DNA of 64,000 nt from Bacteroidales bacterium (GTDB lineage: Bacteria; Bacteroidota; Bacteroidia; Bacteroidales; Tenuifilaceae), in the NCBI GenBank assembly GCA_020636835.1, contig JACJXC010000004.1, positions 186,001-250,000 on the forward strand. The letters are read 5' to 3'. Position 1 is the first letter of the stretch; the number at the start of each line of letters is the position of its first letter. The notes below the pieces were generated by a model, which had not been told where the DNA came from, made no database searches, and saw only the letters and a program-made list of their open reading frames with translations. Positions 43,094-52,012 of this stretch are shown here, one piece after another. Made by a program: the position numbers and the translations under genes.

Positions 43094-44384
43094 AGTAAAG
43101 TACATATAGTTTAAGTTGTGTTTTATACTTTGAGGCCTGAGGATCGGCAAATATTACGTGGTCGAATTTCGACGAGTAATCAACGGGAACAATATGTATC
43201 CCGTTATAATCCCAGTCTTTAGAATAGATTAGTTGCATAACATAGTAGGTTATATCCCATGCATAATAGGTGTTCTCCTTGTACTCATCATCCCTAACTA
43301 AATTAGAGGCAACTTGCGTACCCGACGCATCGGTAATTGCTGTAAGAAAATCGTTATGCTTATTGGTTGCGTATATGTTTAACGAACTGGGCAAATAATT
43401 GTAGTCCATCTTAGTTGAGGGCTGAACAATAAGACTTGCGCTTAAAATCTCATAACCCTTATCGCTATCGGGCAAAATATTTTTGAGGGAGGGAAACTCG
43501 ACGCGAACAAACATACCAGAGCCACCCTGCAGAAAGGCGAGATTATTCAAATCGTCGGATGCAACAGGATCCTCACCAACAGTCATAACCACAGATCCGG
43601 CCTCGGTAGGTTTAATGGCATTAAACTGAAAGGTTGTACTGCTGGGCTTAATATTAAGAATACCTGTTGAATCGGCATTATCGCGAGCATGATAATACAT
43701 CTTAAACATCAAAGAGGTGTCGTTCACGGCAAATCCGAGGATTGAGTTAGCTTCAGTGGCGGAAATCCGAATTCCTCTGAAATAGTCCACAAAGGGGCTA
43801 TCGTCAGTAAACGGTTTGGAACTGGATCTGAACTTATCGAAGAGCTGAGTTGAAACTGCGCTATTGATAGAAATTCGTATCTCCTTCTTATACTTGGGCT
43901 TTGGAGTTACCTCCCGCTCACCTAAAAGGATCGGTTTGCACGCAATAGTGTCATTATTATACATAACGGCAGCATCCTCTTTCGGCTCAATGAGGCTAGC
44001 CAATTCGTGCACCTGTACCTTATAAGTACTAAGGGTATCGCCATAGTAATAACCACTGGGGATAAGAACCAGCACAAAGGAATCGAGCACAGTATGCTCA
44101 GGCAAAACCAGTGAGTTATCGCCCATTGTAATGTAACTACTCGACGATATGGTACCAATGTTCGTATCCTTAAAACGCCCCACCAAAGCAACATTCTGAC
44201 CCGAAGTTTGTAACGAATCCATCTTAAATGTGGATAACTTTACGGTTAGCGTATCGATACAGACCACACGCGTATCGGATCGGATAAACTGATTACCTAT
44301 AGTTAAATCGGCTTCGTTGGAACAGGAGAACAGTATTGGGATTACTAATAGCCCAAAACAAAATGCTAAGAAACTTCTCTTCAT
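43086..44384 (-). CDS. DUF4270 family lipoprotein
   Basis: A 432-residue exported lipoprotein (signal ends ILFSC, Cys at about 21) of DUF4270, common in Bacteroidota. It is beta-rich with repeated strands and no catalytic motif visible. The start at 44384 is preferred, because a -7 promoter box (44421-44428) covers the longer frame. It is first in an operon with the outer-membrane barrel gene, overlapping by 8 bp. The role is unknown. Confidence 0.83.
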   Translation of the reverse strand: MKRSFLAFCFGLLVIPILFSCSNEADLTIGNQFIRSDTRVVCIDTLTVKLSTFKMDSLQTSGQNVALVGRFKDTNIGTISSSSYITMGDNSLVLPEHTVLDSFVLVLIPSGYYYGDTLSTYKVQVHELASLIEPKEDAAVMYNNDTIACKPILLGEREVTPKPKYKKEIRISINSAVSTQLFDKFRSSSKPFTDDSPFVDYFRGIRISATEANSILGFAVNDTSLMFKMYYHARDNADSTGILNIKPSSTTFQFNAIKPTEAGSVVMTVGEDPVASDDLNNLAFLQGGSGMFVRVEFPSLKNILPDSDKGYEILSASLIVQPSTKMDYNYLPSSLNIYATNKHNDFLTAITDASGTQVASNLVRDDEYKENTYYAWDITYYVMQLIYSKDWDYNGIHIVPVDYSSKFDHVIFADPQASKYKTQLKLYVLYYE

Positions 44385-44420
44385 CGTAATTCTTATAATT
44401 ATTCTATCAAAATAAGCGCA

Positions 44421-44428
44421 CAAAAATA
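44421..44428 (-). promoter_or_regulatory. -7 promoter box for the DUF4270 operon
   Basis: Minus strand TATTTTTG, 36 nt before the preferred ATG. Confidence 0.45.
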
Positions 44429-44546
44429 TCTAAATAAAGATAAATAGATAATAAAACTCATTTTATCGACCATATTTTTTTTACAGCCAGCAAGGCCAAA
44501 GTTATCTATAAAAATTAAGACTGATAGTTAATTGTGGTTAATTGTG

Positions 44547-44576
44547 TTTGTTTTGTATATAAATATTTTATTTTTG
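44547..44576 (+). promoter_or_regulatory. Promoter for the kelch lipoprotein
   Basis: TTTG (44547-44550), 18 nt, TATTTTTG (44569-44576), with a second TTTG at 44552. It leaves a leader of about 65 nt. It is divergent from the DUF4270 promoter. Confidence 0.6.
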
Positions 44577-44651
44577 TCGAGATTTTTGTAGCACAAAAAC
44601 TATTTATCGCTTATTTTCGCCTAAAATTATCAATTTATCACTTTGCAAATT

Positions 44652-45692
44652 ATGAATAAGAAGTTGTTGAACTTAAGATTTTTATCCATCATTTTATTAA
44701 TGATGTTTGCTGTATCGTCGTGTAAGGATGACGATGAGGCCGATTTAGTTGGAAACTGGGTGGACCGTTATAATTTTGAAGGAGTAGCCCGGAGCGGTGC
44801 CGTTACCTTTACAATAGGAGATAAGGCGTATGTTGTTAGCGGATACGACGGTGTGGAACGCAAATGGTTAAATGACTGCTGGGAATTTGACGCAGAAAAA
44901 AATCAATGGACTAGCATGGATGCATTCCCTGCAATAGGAAGAACTGGAGCTTGCGCCTTTGCCGTTAATGAAAAAGGATACGTAATTGGCGGAAACGATG
45001 GTGATAATGCTGTAAAATTAAAAGATGTATGGGAATTCAACCCAAAAGCGCCAGCGGGTACCCAATGGACACAAAAAAATGACTTTGCCAGCACAGCAAG
45101 GTATGGAGCAGTAGCATTCGCCGTGAATAATACAGGCTTTGTTTGCAGCGGATACGACGGCAACAACCTCAAAGATTTGTGGAAATACAACCCCGATTCC
45201 GACAGTTGGACACAATGCGCCAGCATCCCAGGATCGAAAAGATACAATGCCAGCGTATTCATAATCGACAACATTGTGTACCTTGTAGGTGGCAACAGCA
45301 ACAATACCTGGGTTGACGATTTCTGGGCTTACGATTACAGCACTGACTCCTGGACTGAAAAACGCGACATAAACGACAATAACGAGGACGAGAGTTTCGA
45401 CAATGATTACACCACTATTCCCCGTCAAAACGGAGTTGCTTTTACCATAGGCAAATTAGGATACTACGCTACCGGCGATAGAAACGGAAGCGCTGTTAAT
45501 ACCACATGGGAGTACAACCCTGCCACCGATTTGTGGATCGAAAAAACCGCATTCGAGGGTGCTGCCAGAACTCAAGCAATTGGCTTCACCATCAACGACC
45601 GGGGATTTGTACTACTTGGCAAATCGGGAAGTTCCTACTTTGACGATGTTTGGGAGTTCAAACCCACCGAGGAATACGAAAAGAATTATTAG
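44652..45692 (+). CDS. Kelch-repeat lipoprotein
   Basis: A 346-residue lipoprotein (lipobox AVSSC) made almost wholly of six kelch-type units of about 45-50 residues, each with a Gly-Gly or Ser-Gly-Tyr strand and a W-F/Y-(N/D) element (for example DCWEFDAEKNQW, DVWEFNP, DLWKYNP, DDFWAYDYSTDSW). It should fold as a six-bladed propeller on the cell surface or in the periplasm and bind a partner or glycan. No sialate-epimerase catalytic pattern is clear. It is divergent from the DUF4270 operon. Confidence 0.88.
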   Translation: MNKKLLNLRFLSIILLMMFAVSSCKDDDEADLVGNWVDRYNFEGVARSGAVTFTIGDKAYVVSGYDGVERKWLNDCWEFDAEKNQWTSMDAFPAIGRTGACAFAVNEKGYVIGGNDGDNAVKLKDVWEFNPKAPAGTQWTQKNDFASTARYGAVAFAVNNTGFVCSGYDGNNLKDLWKYNPDSDSWTQCASIPGSKRYNASVFIIDNIVYLVGGNSNNTWVDDFWAYDYSTDSWTEKRDINDNNEDESFDNDYTTIPRQNGVAFTIGKLGYYATGDRNGSAVNTTWEYNPATDLWIEKTAFEGAARTQAIGFTINDRGFVLLGKSGSSYFDDVWEFKPTEEYEKNY

Positions 45693-45724
45693 AATTTCGA
45701 TTCTTGTCAAGAATACGCGTAACA

Positions 45725-45758
45725 AAAAAATGGTCGGTAAAAATGCCGACCATTTTTT
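45725..45758 (+). terminator. Rho-independent terminator after the kelch gene
   Basis: TGGTCGG (45731-45737) pairs with CCGACCA (45746-45752), extended by six A-T pairs, ending in a T-run. Confidence 0.9.
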
Positions 45759-45832
45759 GTTAGCACATTTTATCGCTTCCATATTCTTATAATTTATTGT
45801 TCATCATCGATATGCGAATCACCAATCATGAT

Positions 45833-45840
45833 TATCTTTG
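45833..45840 (+). promoter_or_regulatory. -7 promoter box for leuS
   Basis: TATCTTTG, a full match, 54 nt before the chosen ATG. It overlaps the upstream part of the longer frame, supporting the later start. Confidence 0.5.
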
Positions 45841-45894
45841 CATCTTATTTTGATTTCAATTCTAAATAGACAACTCGCATTTAACATAAACACT

Positions 45895-48678
45895 ATGGAT
45901 TACAATTTTAAAGAGATTGAGAGTAAGTGGCAGGAATACTGGAAAAATAACAAAACTTACAAGGTAGATATTGACCCTTCACGCCCAAAATTCTATGTGC
46001 TCGATATGTTTCCTTACCCATCAGGGGCAGGCTTGCACGTTGGTCATCCGCTTGGTTATATTGCATCCGATATATATTCACGCTTTAAGCGTTTGCAGGG
46101 CTTTAACGTTTTACACCCTATGGGTTACGATGCGTTTGGCTTGCCTGCCGAGCAGTATGCAATTCAAACGGGTCAGCATCCTGCAATAACTACCGATAAT
46201 AATATTAAGCGTTATCGTGAACAGCTCGATAAAATAGGCTTTAGTTACGATTGGAGTCGCGAGTTTCGTACTTGCGATCCTTCATACTATAAATGGACAC
46301 AGTGGGCATTTATCCAAATGTTTAAGTATTGGTACAATAATAAAACCCAAAAGGCTGAGCCAATTGAAAGGTTAGTAGAAGAGTTTGGTCGAAATGGAAA
46401 TAAAAACATAAATGCTGCTTGTGGAAATGTCCCTGAATTTAGTGCTTCCGATTGGAAGAATATGTCAGAAAAAGAGCAGCAGGAGGTGTTGCTCTCTTAT
46501 AGACTGGCATACTTGGCCGATGTTATGGTAAACTGGTGTCCTGCCTTGGGTACTGTGTTGGCAAACGATGAGGTTAAGGAGGGTTTATCCGTACGTGGCG
46601 GTTATCCGGTAGAGCAGCGTAAAATGAGGCAGTGGTGCCTTAGGGTTTCGGCTTATGCCGAAAGGCTGTTAAACGATTTGGAGCAGTTGGACTGGACGGA
46701 TTCGCTAAAGGAGATTCAGCGTAACTGGATTGGTCGTTCCGAAGGTGCTGAGGTGTATTTCCGAATAGATGGGAGCAATAGAAAAATTTTGGTTTTTACC
46801 ACTCGTCCCGATACTATTTGTGGCGTTACTTTTATGGTGCTTGCACCGGAAAGCGATTTGGTTGATGAGTTAACAACCCCGGAATATGCCGAAAAGGTAG
46901 AAGAGTATCGTAATGCAGTAAAGTTAAAAACCGAAAGGGAGCGAATTGCTGAGGCAAAGAAGGCTTCAGGTCAGTTTATTGGCAGTTATGCCGTAAATCC
47001 ATTTACCAACGAGCGTATTCCTATTTGGGTTAGCGAATACGTATTAGCCGGTTACGGAACCGGAGCCATTATGGCTGTGCCGGCGCACGATAGTCGCGAC
47101 TTTGTTTTTGCCAAAACGTTTAATTTGCCAATAGTTCAAACGGTAATTCGCCCAGGCGAACAGGCTACAGACCCAAGCAGTTGGAGTGAATCGTACGATT
47201 CCAAGGACGGAATTGTAATCAACAGTACATTGATTAATGGTTTGGATGTAAAACAGGCCATCAGCAAAATAAACGAGGTGATTGAATCGCGTGGATTGGG
47301 TAAGCGCAAAATAAACTATCGCTTACGCGATGCGATTTTCAGCCGTCAACGTTATTGGGGCGAACCATTTCCAATATATTATAAGGATGGGATTCCTTGC
47401 CCTATCGATGAAGATAAATTGCCATTGGAGTTGCCCGAGGTAGATGCTTTTCTGCCTACTGAAAAGGGCGAACCACCCCTTGGAAGGGCTAAAAACTGGA
47501 ACACTCCCGAAGGGTATCCTTACGAGTTAAGCACCATGCCCGGATTTGCCGGGTCGTCGGCTTACTACTTGCGCTATATGGATCCCAAAAACAGCAAAGC
47601 GTTGGTGTCGGACGAGGCAAATAAGTATTGGGAAAACGTTGACTTATACATTGGAGGTACCGAACATGCTGTAGGTCACCTTATTTATTCCCGTTACTGG
47701 AATAAATTCCTTTTCGATCTTGGCTATGTGTGCAAAAACGAACCCTTTAAGAAGTTGATAAATCAAGGGATGATTCAGGGTCGTTCCAACTTTGTTTATC
47801 GAGTTAAAGGAACTAATAAGTTCGTTTCTAATGGTTTAAAAGATCAGTACGAAGTTACGCCAATACACGTTGATGTAAATATTGTAAGTAACGATATTCT
47901 TGATGTAGAAGCATTCAAAAATTGGCGTTCGGAATTCAACAATGCCGAGTTTATTTTAGAGGATGGCAAGTATGTTTGCGGTTGGGCCGTGGAGAAAATG
48001 AGCAAGAGCATGTGGAACGTGGTAAATCCCGATACTATTGTAGAAAACTATGGTGCCGATACGCTTCGTATGTACGAGATGTTCCTTGGACCACTTGAGC
48101 AAAGTAAGCCTTGGGATACAAACGGAATTGATGGTGTGCACAAGTTCTTCCGTCGTTTCTGGCGTTTATACCACAATTCTAGCAACCAGTTTGAGGTTTC
48201 CGACGCTGAACCTACAGCGCAAGAGCTAAAAGTACTTCATAAAACCATCAAGAAGATTACCGAGGATATAGAGAAGTTCAGTTTCAACACAGGCGTTTCA
48301 GCATTTATGATTTGCGTAAATGAGCTAACCGAGCTAAAGAGTAACAAGCGGGCAATCCTTGATCCTCTCTGTGCATTAATAGCATCATACGCTCCGCATG
48401 TTGCCGAGGAACTATGGCACTTGCTAGGTCACAGCACATCGGTTTGCGATGCAAAATGGCCTAAGTTCGATGAGAAATACATGCAGGAGAGTACCTATAC
48501 CTGTCCTGTGTCATTTAACGGAAAAACCAGATTTACATTGGAAATTCCTTTGAACATACCTCAGGCAGAAGTGGAGAAAATTGTGCTTGCCGATGCCAAT
48601 ACACAAAAATTCCTCGAAGGCAAACAACCCAAAAAGATTATAGTTGTACCGAACAAAATAGTAAATATTGTGCTATAG
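45895..48678 (+). CDS. leuS: Leucyl-tRNA synthetase
   Basis: Class I aminoacyl-tRNA synthetase charging tRNA-Leu. It has the HIGH-type motif (PYPSGAGLHVGHPLG), a long CP1 editing domain (about 230-430) with the Thr-rich TTRPDTI, KMSKS in VEKMSKSMWNVV, and a C-terminal tRNA-binding domain. At 927 residues it is longer than the E. coli enzyme, with an insertion between the catalytic core and KMSKS (about 630-690), as usual in Bacteroidota. The ATG at 45895 starts the conserved DYNFKEIESKWQ. Most of the gene uses T-ending codons, unlike its neighbours. Confidence 0.97.
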   Translation: MDYNFKEIESKWQEYWKNNKTYKVDIDPSRPKFYVLDMFPYPSGAGLHVGHPLGYIASDIYSRFKRLQGFNVLHPMGYDAFGLPAEQYAIQTGQHPAITTDNNIKRYREQLDKIGFSYDWSREFRTCDPSYYKWTQWAFIQMFKYWYNNKTQKAEPIERLVEEFGRNGNKNINAACGNVPEFSASDWKNMSEKEQQEVLLSYRLAYLADVMVNWCPALGTVLANDEVKEGLSVRGGYPVEQRKMRQWCLRVSAYAERLLNDLEQLDWTDSLKEIQRNWIGRSEGAEVYFRIDGSNRKILVFTTRPDTICGVTFMVLAPESDLVDELTTPEYAEKVEEYRNAVKLKTERERIAEAKKASGQFIGSYAVNPFTNERIPIWVSEYVLAGYGTGAIMAVPAHDSRDFVFAKTFNLPIVQTVIRPGEQATDPSSWSESYDSKDGIVINSTLINGLDVKQAISKINEVIESRGLGKRKINYRLRDAIFSRQRYWGEPFPIYYKDGIPCPIDEDKLPLELPEVDAFLPTEKGEPPLGRAKNWNTPEGYPYELSTMPGFAGSSAYYLRYMDPKNSKALVSDEANKYWENVDLYIGGTEHAVGHLIYSRYWNKFLFDLGYVCKNEPFKKLINQGMIQGRSNFVYRVKGTNKFVSNGLKDQYEVTPIHVDVNIVSNDILDVEAFKNWRSEFNNAEFILEDGKYVCGWAVEKMSKSMWNVVNPDTIVENYGADTLRMYEMFLGPLEQSKPWDTNGIDGVHKFFRRFWRLYHNSSNQFEVSDAEPTAQELKVLHKTIKKITEDIEKFSFNTGVSAFMICVNELTELKSNKRAILDPLCALIASYAPHVAEELWHLLGHSTSVCDAKWPKFDEKYMQESTYTCPVSFNGKTRFTLEIPLNIPQAEVEKIVLADANTQKFLEGKQPKKIIVVPNKIVNIVL

Positions 48679-48700
48679 CCACACAAGCAAAAACATCCGA

Positions 48701-48739
48701 TTAATGGTTAAAAGAGCAATCTTTTAACCATTAACTTTT
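48701..48739 (+). terminator. Long hairpin after leuS
   Basis: A perfect 15-bp stem (48701-48715 with 48720-48734), loop GCAA, followed by a T-containing tail. Confidence 0.8.
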
Positions 48740-48886
48740 AAATGTTTACTACAGCAAAACAGCCAAAAACAAATCAATAAAATCACTTGGTCAATTTTAT
48801 TTGGCTCAAATACAAAAATGGCTTAACTTTAATAAACCCTTTTAAAGGCATTATTAACATTAACATAAAAATAACAACTTTTCACC

Positions 48887-49297
48887 ATGGAGAGAACCGA
48901 AAGCAAAACCAAATCATTTAAGGATTTAGTGGTTTGGCAAAAAGCCCATTCATTCGTACTAAACGTTTACCAGCAGGTAAAACACTTCCCCGACGACAAT
49001 CAGGCCTTTGTGGGTGGTATGCTTTGCGAAAGTGTTACAGCCATAGCAACCAACATTGTTGGAGGTTACAGAAAAAAAGATCGCGACGAAAAGCTCATGT
49101 TTCTATCTACAGCCCAAGATGCCTTGGAGGAGTGCCGTTACTACATCATCCTTGCCAACGACTTGGGTCTATTTGACCAATACCAAGCCGACGACCTTGA
49201 GAATGCAATTGGCGAGGTTAGTTACCTACTCAACTCCTACGCTAAATCGATTCAACGCAGGAAGGATGAAGAAAACAGACAGGAAAACCAATACTAG
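48887..49297 (+). CDS. Four helix bundle protein (23S IVS family)
   Basis: A 136-residue helical protein of the TIGR02436/S23-like family: FKDLVVWQKAHSFVLNVYQ, LCESVTAIATNIVGGYRK, DALEECRYYIILANDLG. Family members are often encoded inside intervening sequences of 23S rRNA but also stand alone, as here. They are thought to form pentamers and their function is unknown. It lies 13 nt before a YitT gene and is likely co-transcribed. Confidence 0.88.
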   Translation: MERTESKTKSFKDLVVWQKAHSFVLNVYQQVKHFPDDNQAFVGGMLCESVTAIATNIVGGYRKKDRDEKLMFLSTAQDALEECRYYIILANDLGLFDQYQADDLENAIGEVSYLLNSYAKSIQRRKDEENRQENQY

Positions 49298-49310
49298 CCA
49301 TTAAAAGCAG

Positions 49311-50189
49311 ATGACTAACAGCGTTATTTTTAAAACAACCCGATCGTACCTTATTATAGTATTCGGGTTGTTCCTGTATGCATTAGCGTGGACCGCTTTT
49401 CTTATCCCGCACAAAATTACAGGGGGTGGCGTTTCAGGGATTGGAGCGCTTATATTTTACGCCTCAGGATTCCCCATGGGTTACACTTACTTCCTAATTA
49501 ACATTGGATTAATCCTTGTTGCCATTAAAATGCTAGGGGCTAACTTTGGAGTTAAAACAATATTCGGGGTAATCATAGGATCAATACTACTGTCGGTACT
49601 TCAAGCAACCATCAAGCATCCGGTAGTGGACGATAAATTTATGTCCACAATCATAGGAGGCGCACTTTGCGGCGTGGGCTTAGGCGTTGTGTTCACACAG
49701 GGGGGCAGCACAGGAGGGACTGACATCATCGCGATGATTATCAATAAATACAGGAATATAAGCCCTGGCAAGGTAATCCTGATGTGCGACGTGTTCATCA
49801 TTGGCTCATCGTTCCTGGTTCTCCTCGATTTGGATCCTGCAAAGCGCATCGAAACAATTGTTTACGGGTATGTAGCCATGGCTCTCACAGCATATACCCT
49901 CGACGCAGTCCTTTCGGGTAGCAAACAATCGGTACAGGTGTTCATCTTCTCAAAAAAATACCAACTCATCGCCGATAAAATCACCAACGAACTAGGACGA
50001 GGTGTTACCGTAATCGACGGACAGGGCTGGTTCACCAAGGAGAACCAAAAGGTTTTGATCACACTGGTCCGCAAGTATGAAGCAAACGATATAAACCGTA
50101 TTATTAAAGAGATCGACTCCGAAGCGTTCATCTCGATAGCCAGCGTAATGGGTGTTTACGGCAAGGGGTTCGAACGCATAAGGCACTAA
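49311..50189 (+). CDS. YitT family (DUF2179) membrane protein
   Basis: A 292-residue protein with five to six hydrophobic segments in the first 190 residues (YitT_membrane) and a C-terminal cytoplasmic DUF2179 domain (about 200-285; SVQVFIFSKKYQLIADKI, ITLVRKYEANDINRIIKEID). GGGVSGIGALI and QGGSTGGTDIIAMII are the conserved Gly-rich loops. Substrate and role are unknown, and it is presumed a small-molecule transporter. A strong terminator follows. Confidence 0.9.
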   Translation: MTNSVIFKTTRSYLIIVFGLFLYALAWTAFLIPHKITGGGVSGIGALIFYASGFPMGYTYFLINIGLILVAIKMLGANFGVKTIFGVIIGSILLSVLQATIKHPVVDDKFMSTIIGGALCGVGLGVVFTQGGSTGGTDIIAMIINKYRNISPGKVILMCDVFIIGSSFLVLLDLDPAKRIETIVYGYVAMALTAYTLDAVLSGSKQSVQVFIFSKKYQLIADKITNELGRGVTVIDGQGWFTKENQKVLITLVRKYEANDINRIIKEIDSEAFISIASVMGVYGKGFERIRH

Positions 50190-50203
50190 AACACCACATT
50201 CCC

Positions 50204-50239
50204 AAAATCCCTCGAAAACAAAATCGAGGGATTTTTTTT
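50204..50239 (+). terminator. Rho-independent terminator after YitT
   Basis: AAAATCCCTCGA (50204-50215) pairs with TCGAGGGATTTT (50224-50235), with a run of T. Confidence 0.92.
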
Positions 50240-50299
50240 ATCCATTTCGCATAAAAGAGTTGACAAACAGACTACAGCTCCCTAAATTGCAAAAAAACA

Positions 50300-50971
50300 A
50301 TGGCTATGCGAAAAACGACTTACGTCGCCTTAATCTTAATGGGATTAGCACATGCATCGTGCCATGTGCTATACTACCCCAATAGCATCAACTCCCCGCT
50401 ACTGCGCAACAAAGGGGATGCTCAGATTAACGCATCAGTCGGGGCATCGGGATATGAGGCTCAAATTGCATACGCCATAACCAATAACATTGGCATAATG
50501 GCCAATGGGCAGGTGTTAAAAAATACAAACCACGACTCCATCAACGAGCAACGAACGCTTACCGAGATTGGAATAGGCTACACCGAGGTAATTGGCGACA
50601 ACGGGATTTTTGAGTTCTACGGAGGCGCAGGCTTTGGCAGAGTTCCTTTCGACACAAAAACCAGCAACTACAACGGCACCCAAACCACACCTATTACCCG
50701 GTATTTTCTGCAACCCGGCATTGGTTTCTTCAACGATTTGATGGATATTAGTATAGTTACACGACTTTCGGCCGTTGACATTGCGGATGAAACAAACTGG
50801 TTTTTCGAGCCAGGGGTGATGACCAAGATAGGTTACAAACGCATCCGGCTATACGCATGCGCCGGCGTATCGATCCCCTTCAAAAGATACGACGAAAGGC
50901 TTTGGAACCACAATCCCATAATGTTTTCGGTGGGCCTACACGTAAATATTGGCAAACGGATCGACGAGTAG
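50300..50971 (+). CDS. Small exported beta-barrel-like protein
   Basis: Not assigned to a named family. The 223-residue product has a signal peptide-like start with a possible lipobox (AHASC, Cys21), then a Gly- and aromatic-rich sequence of alternating strands (ASVGASGYEAQIAYAIT, FEFYGGAGFGRV), ending in LHVNIGKRIDE. The pattern fits an eight-strand outer-membrane-type barrel or a periplasmic beta protein. A TTG followed after 20 nt by TAAATTGC may be its promoter. It is monocistronic and convergent with purN. Confidence 0.7.
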   Translation: MAMRKTTYVALILMGLAHASCHVLYYPNSINSPLLRNKGDAQINASVGASGYEAQIAYAITNNIGIMANGQVLKNTNHDSINEQRTLTEIGIGYTEVIGDNGIFEFYGGAGFGRVPFDTKTSNYNGTQTTPITRYFLQPGIGFFNDLMDISIVTRLSAVDIADETNWFFEPGVMTKIGYKRIRLYACAGVSIPFKRYDERLWNHNPIMFSVGLHVNIGKRIDE

Positions 50972-50983
50972 CCCCCCAAGCCT

Positions 50984-51544
50984 CTACTTTAACACCGACT
51001 CAATAACCCGGGGGTAATGCAAATACTCCAACTCGTGCACCTTCAGAGCCAGAGTTTCAGCATTATCGGATATCACAACAGGGCATCGAGCCTGAAAAAT
51101 AATAGCCCCATCATCGTACTGACCATTCACATAATGAATGGTAATGCCACTCTCCGGCTCACCATTGGCAATAACCGCCTCATGCACCCGATTCCCGTAC
51201 ATCCCCTTACCTCCGTACTTGGGAAGCAAGGCCGGGTGTATATTGATAATTTTGTTGGGGTAAGCCTGAATAAGATTATCGGGGATCAACTTCAGAAACC
51301 CTGCCAACACAATAAAATCGACATGTTTCGTCATTAAAATCTTTAAAAATGCTCCGTTTCGCATCTGATCCATGGTAAAAATAGTATGATCGATACCTAA
51401 ACGTTTTGCCCTTTCAATTACCATGGCCGAGGGGTTTTCGGTAGCTATAAGCACCACCTTAACACTATTGCTACCCTTAAAATAGAGCGAAATATTCTCG
51501 GCATTGGAGCCTGAACCAGAAGCCAAGATGGCTATATTTCTCAT
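50984..51544 (-). CDS. purN: Phosphoribosylglycinamide formyltransferase
   Basis: Folate-dependent GAR transformylase of purine synthesis (186 residues). Key residues are the N-terminal ASGSGSNAENI phosphate-binding loop, the catalytic Asn and His in INIHPALLPKYGGKGMYG, and the Asp region in ESGITIHYVNGQYDDG. The ATG at 51544 is used (MRNIAIL). An ATG two codons upstream is also possible. It is divergent from acpP and not clustered with other pur genes here. Confidence 0.95.
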   Translation of the reverse strand: MRNIAILASGSGSNAENISLYFKGSNSVKVVLIATENPSAMVIERAKRLGIDHTIFTMDQMRNGAFLKILMTKHVDFIVLAGFLKLIPDNLIQAYPNKIINIHPALLPKYGGKGMYGNRVHEAVIANGEPESGITIHYVNGQYDDGAIIFQARCPVVISDNAETLALKVHELEYLHYPRVIESVLK

Positions 51545-51623
51545 ATTCAATGTTTTAATATTTAAAGTTTAAACGATTGTCAAAAAAAAAGATACCGATT
51601 GACAAAAATATGAACAAAAAAAT

Positions 51624-51631
51624 TACTTTTG
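51624..51631 (+). promoter_or_regulatory. -7 promoter box for acpP-fabF-rnc
   Basis: TACTTTTG matches TAnnTTTG. A TTGACA lies upstream (51599-51604) at a slightly long spacing. The leader would be about 85 nt. Confidence 0.5.
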
Positions 51632-51718
51632 CCGCTGAATTTATCATCTGAGTACATTCGGATGAATTTTTTTTTAATTTGCGATTGAAACACTATTTAT
51701 TAACTAAATTTTAAAATT

Positions 51719-51955
51719 ATGTCGGATATTGCAACAAGAGTAAAGTCGATTATTGTTGACAAACTCGGAGTGGACGAAAATGAAGTAACTCCAGAAGCAA
51801 GTTTCACCAATGATCTAGGTGCTGATTCACTAGACACAGTAGAACTTATCATGGAATTCGAAAAAGAATTCAACCTTTCGATTCCCGATGACGAAGCTGA
51901 AAAAATCGGAACTGTTGGTGACGCTGTTTCATACATCGAAAGCCACAGCAAGTAA
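51719..51955 (+). CDS. acpP: Acyl carrier protein
   Basis: A 78-residue acidic four-helix protein carrying growing fatty acids on a phosphopantetheine arm. The attachment site is Ser37 in the invariant DLGADSLDTVEL. It is followed 57 nt later by fabF, the usual arrangement, and codon use is that of a highly expressed gene. Confidence 0.98.
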   Translation: MSDIATRVKSIIVDKLGVDENEVTPEASFTNDLGADSLDTVELIMEFEKEFNLSIPDDEAEKIGTVGDAVSYIESHSK

Positions 51956-52012
51956 TATCAAATTACAAAAAAACCTAACAAGTAAACTTATTTTAAACTA
52001 AAATTCTATTTT

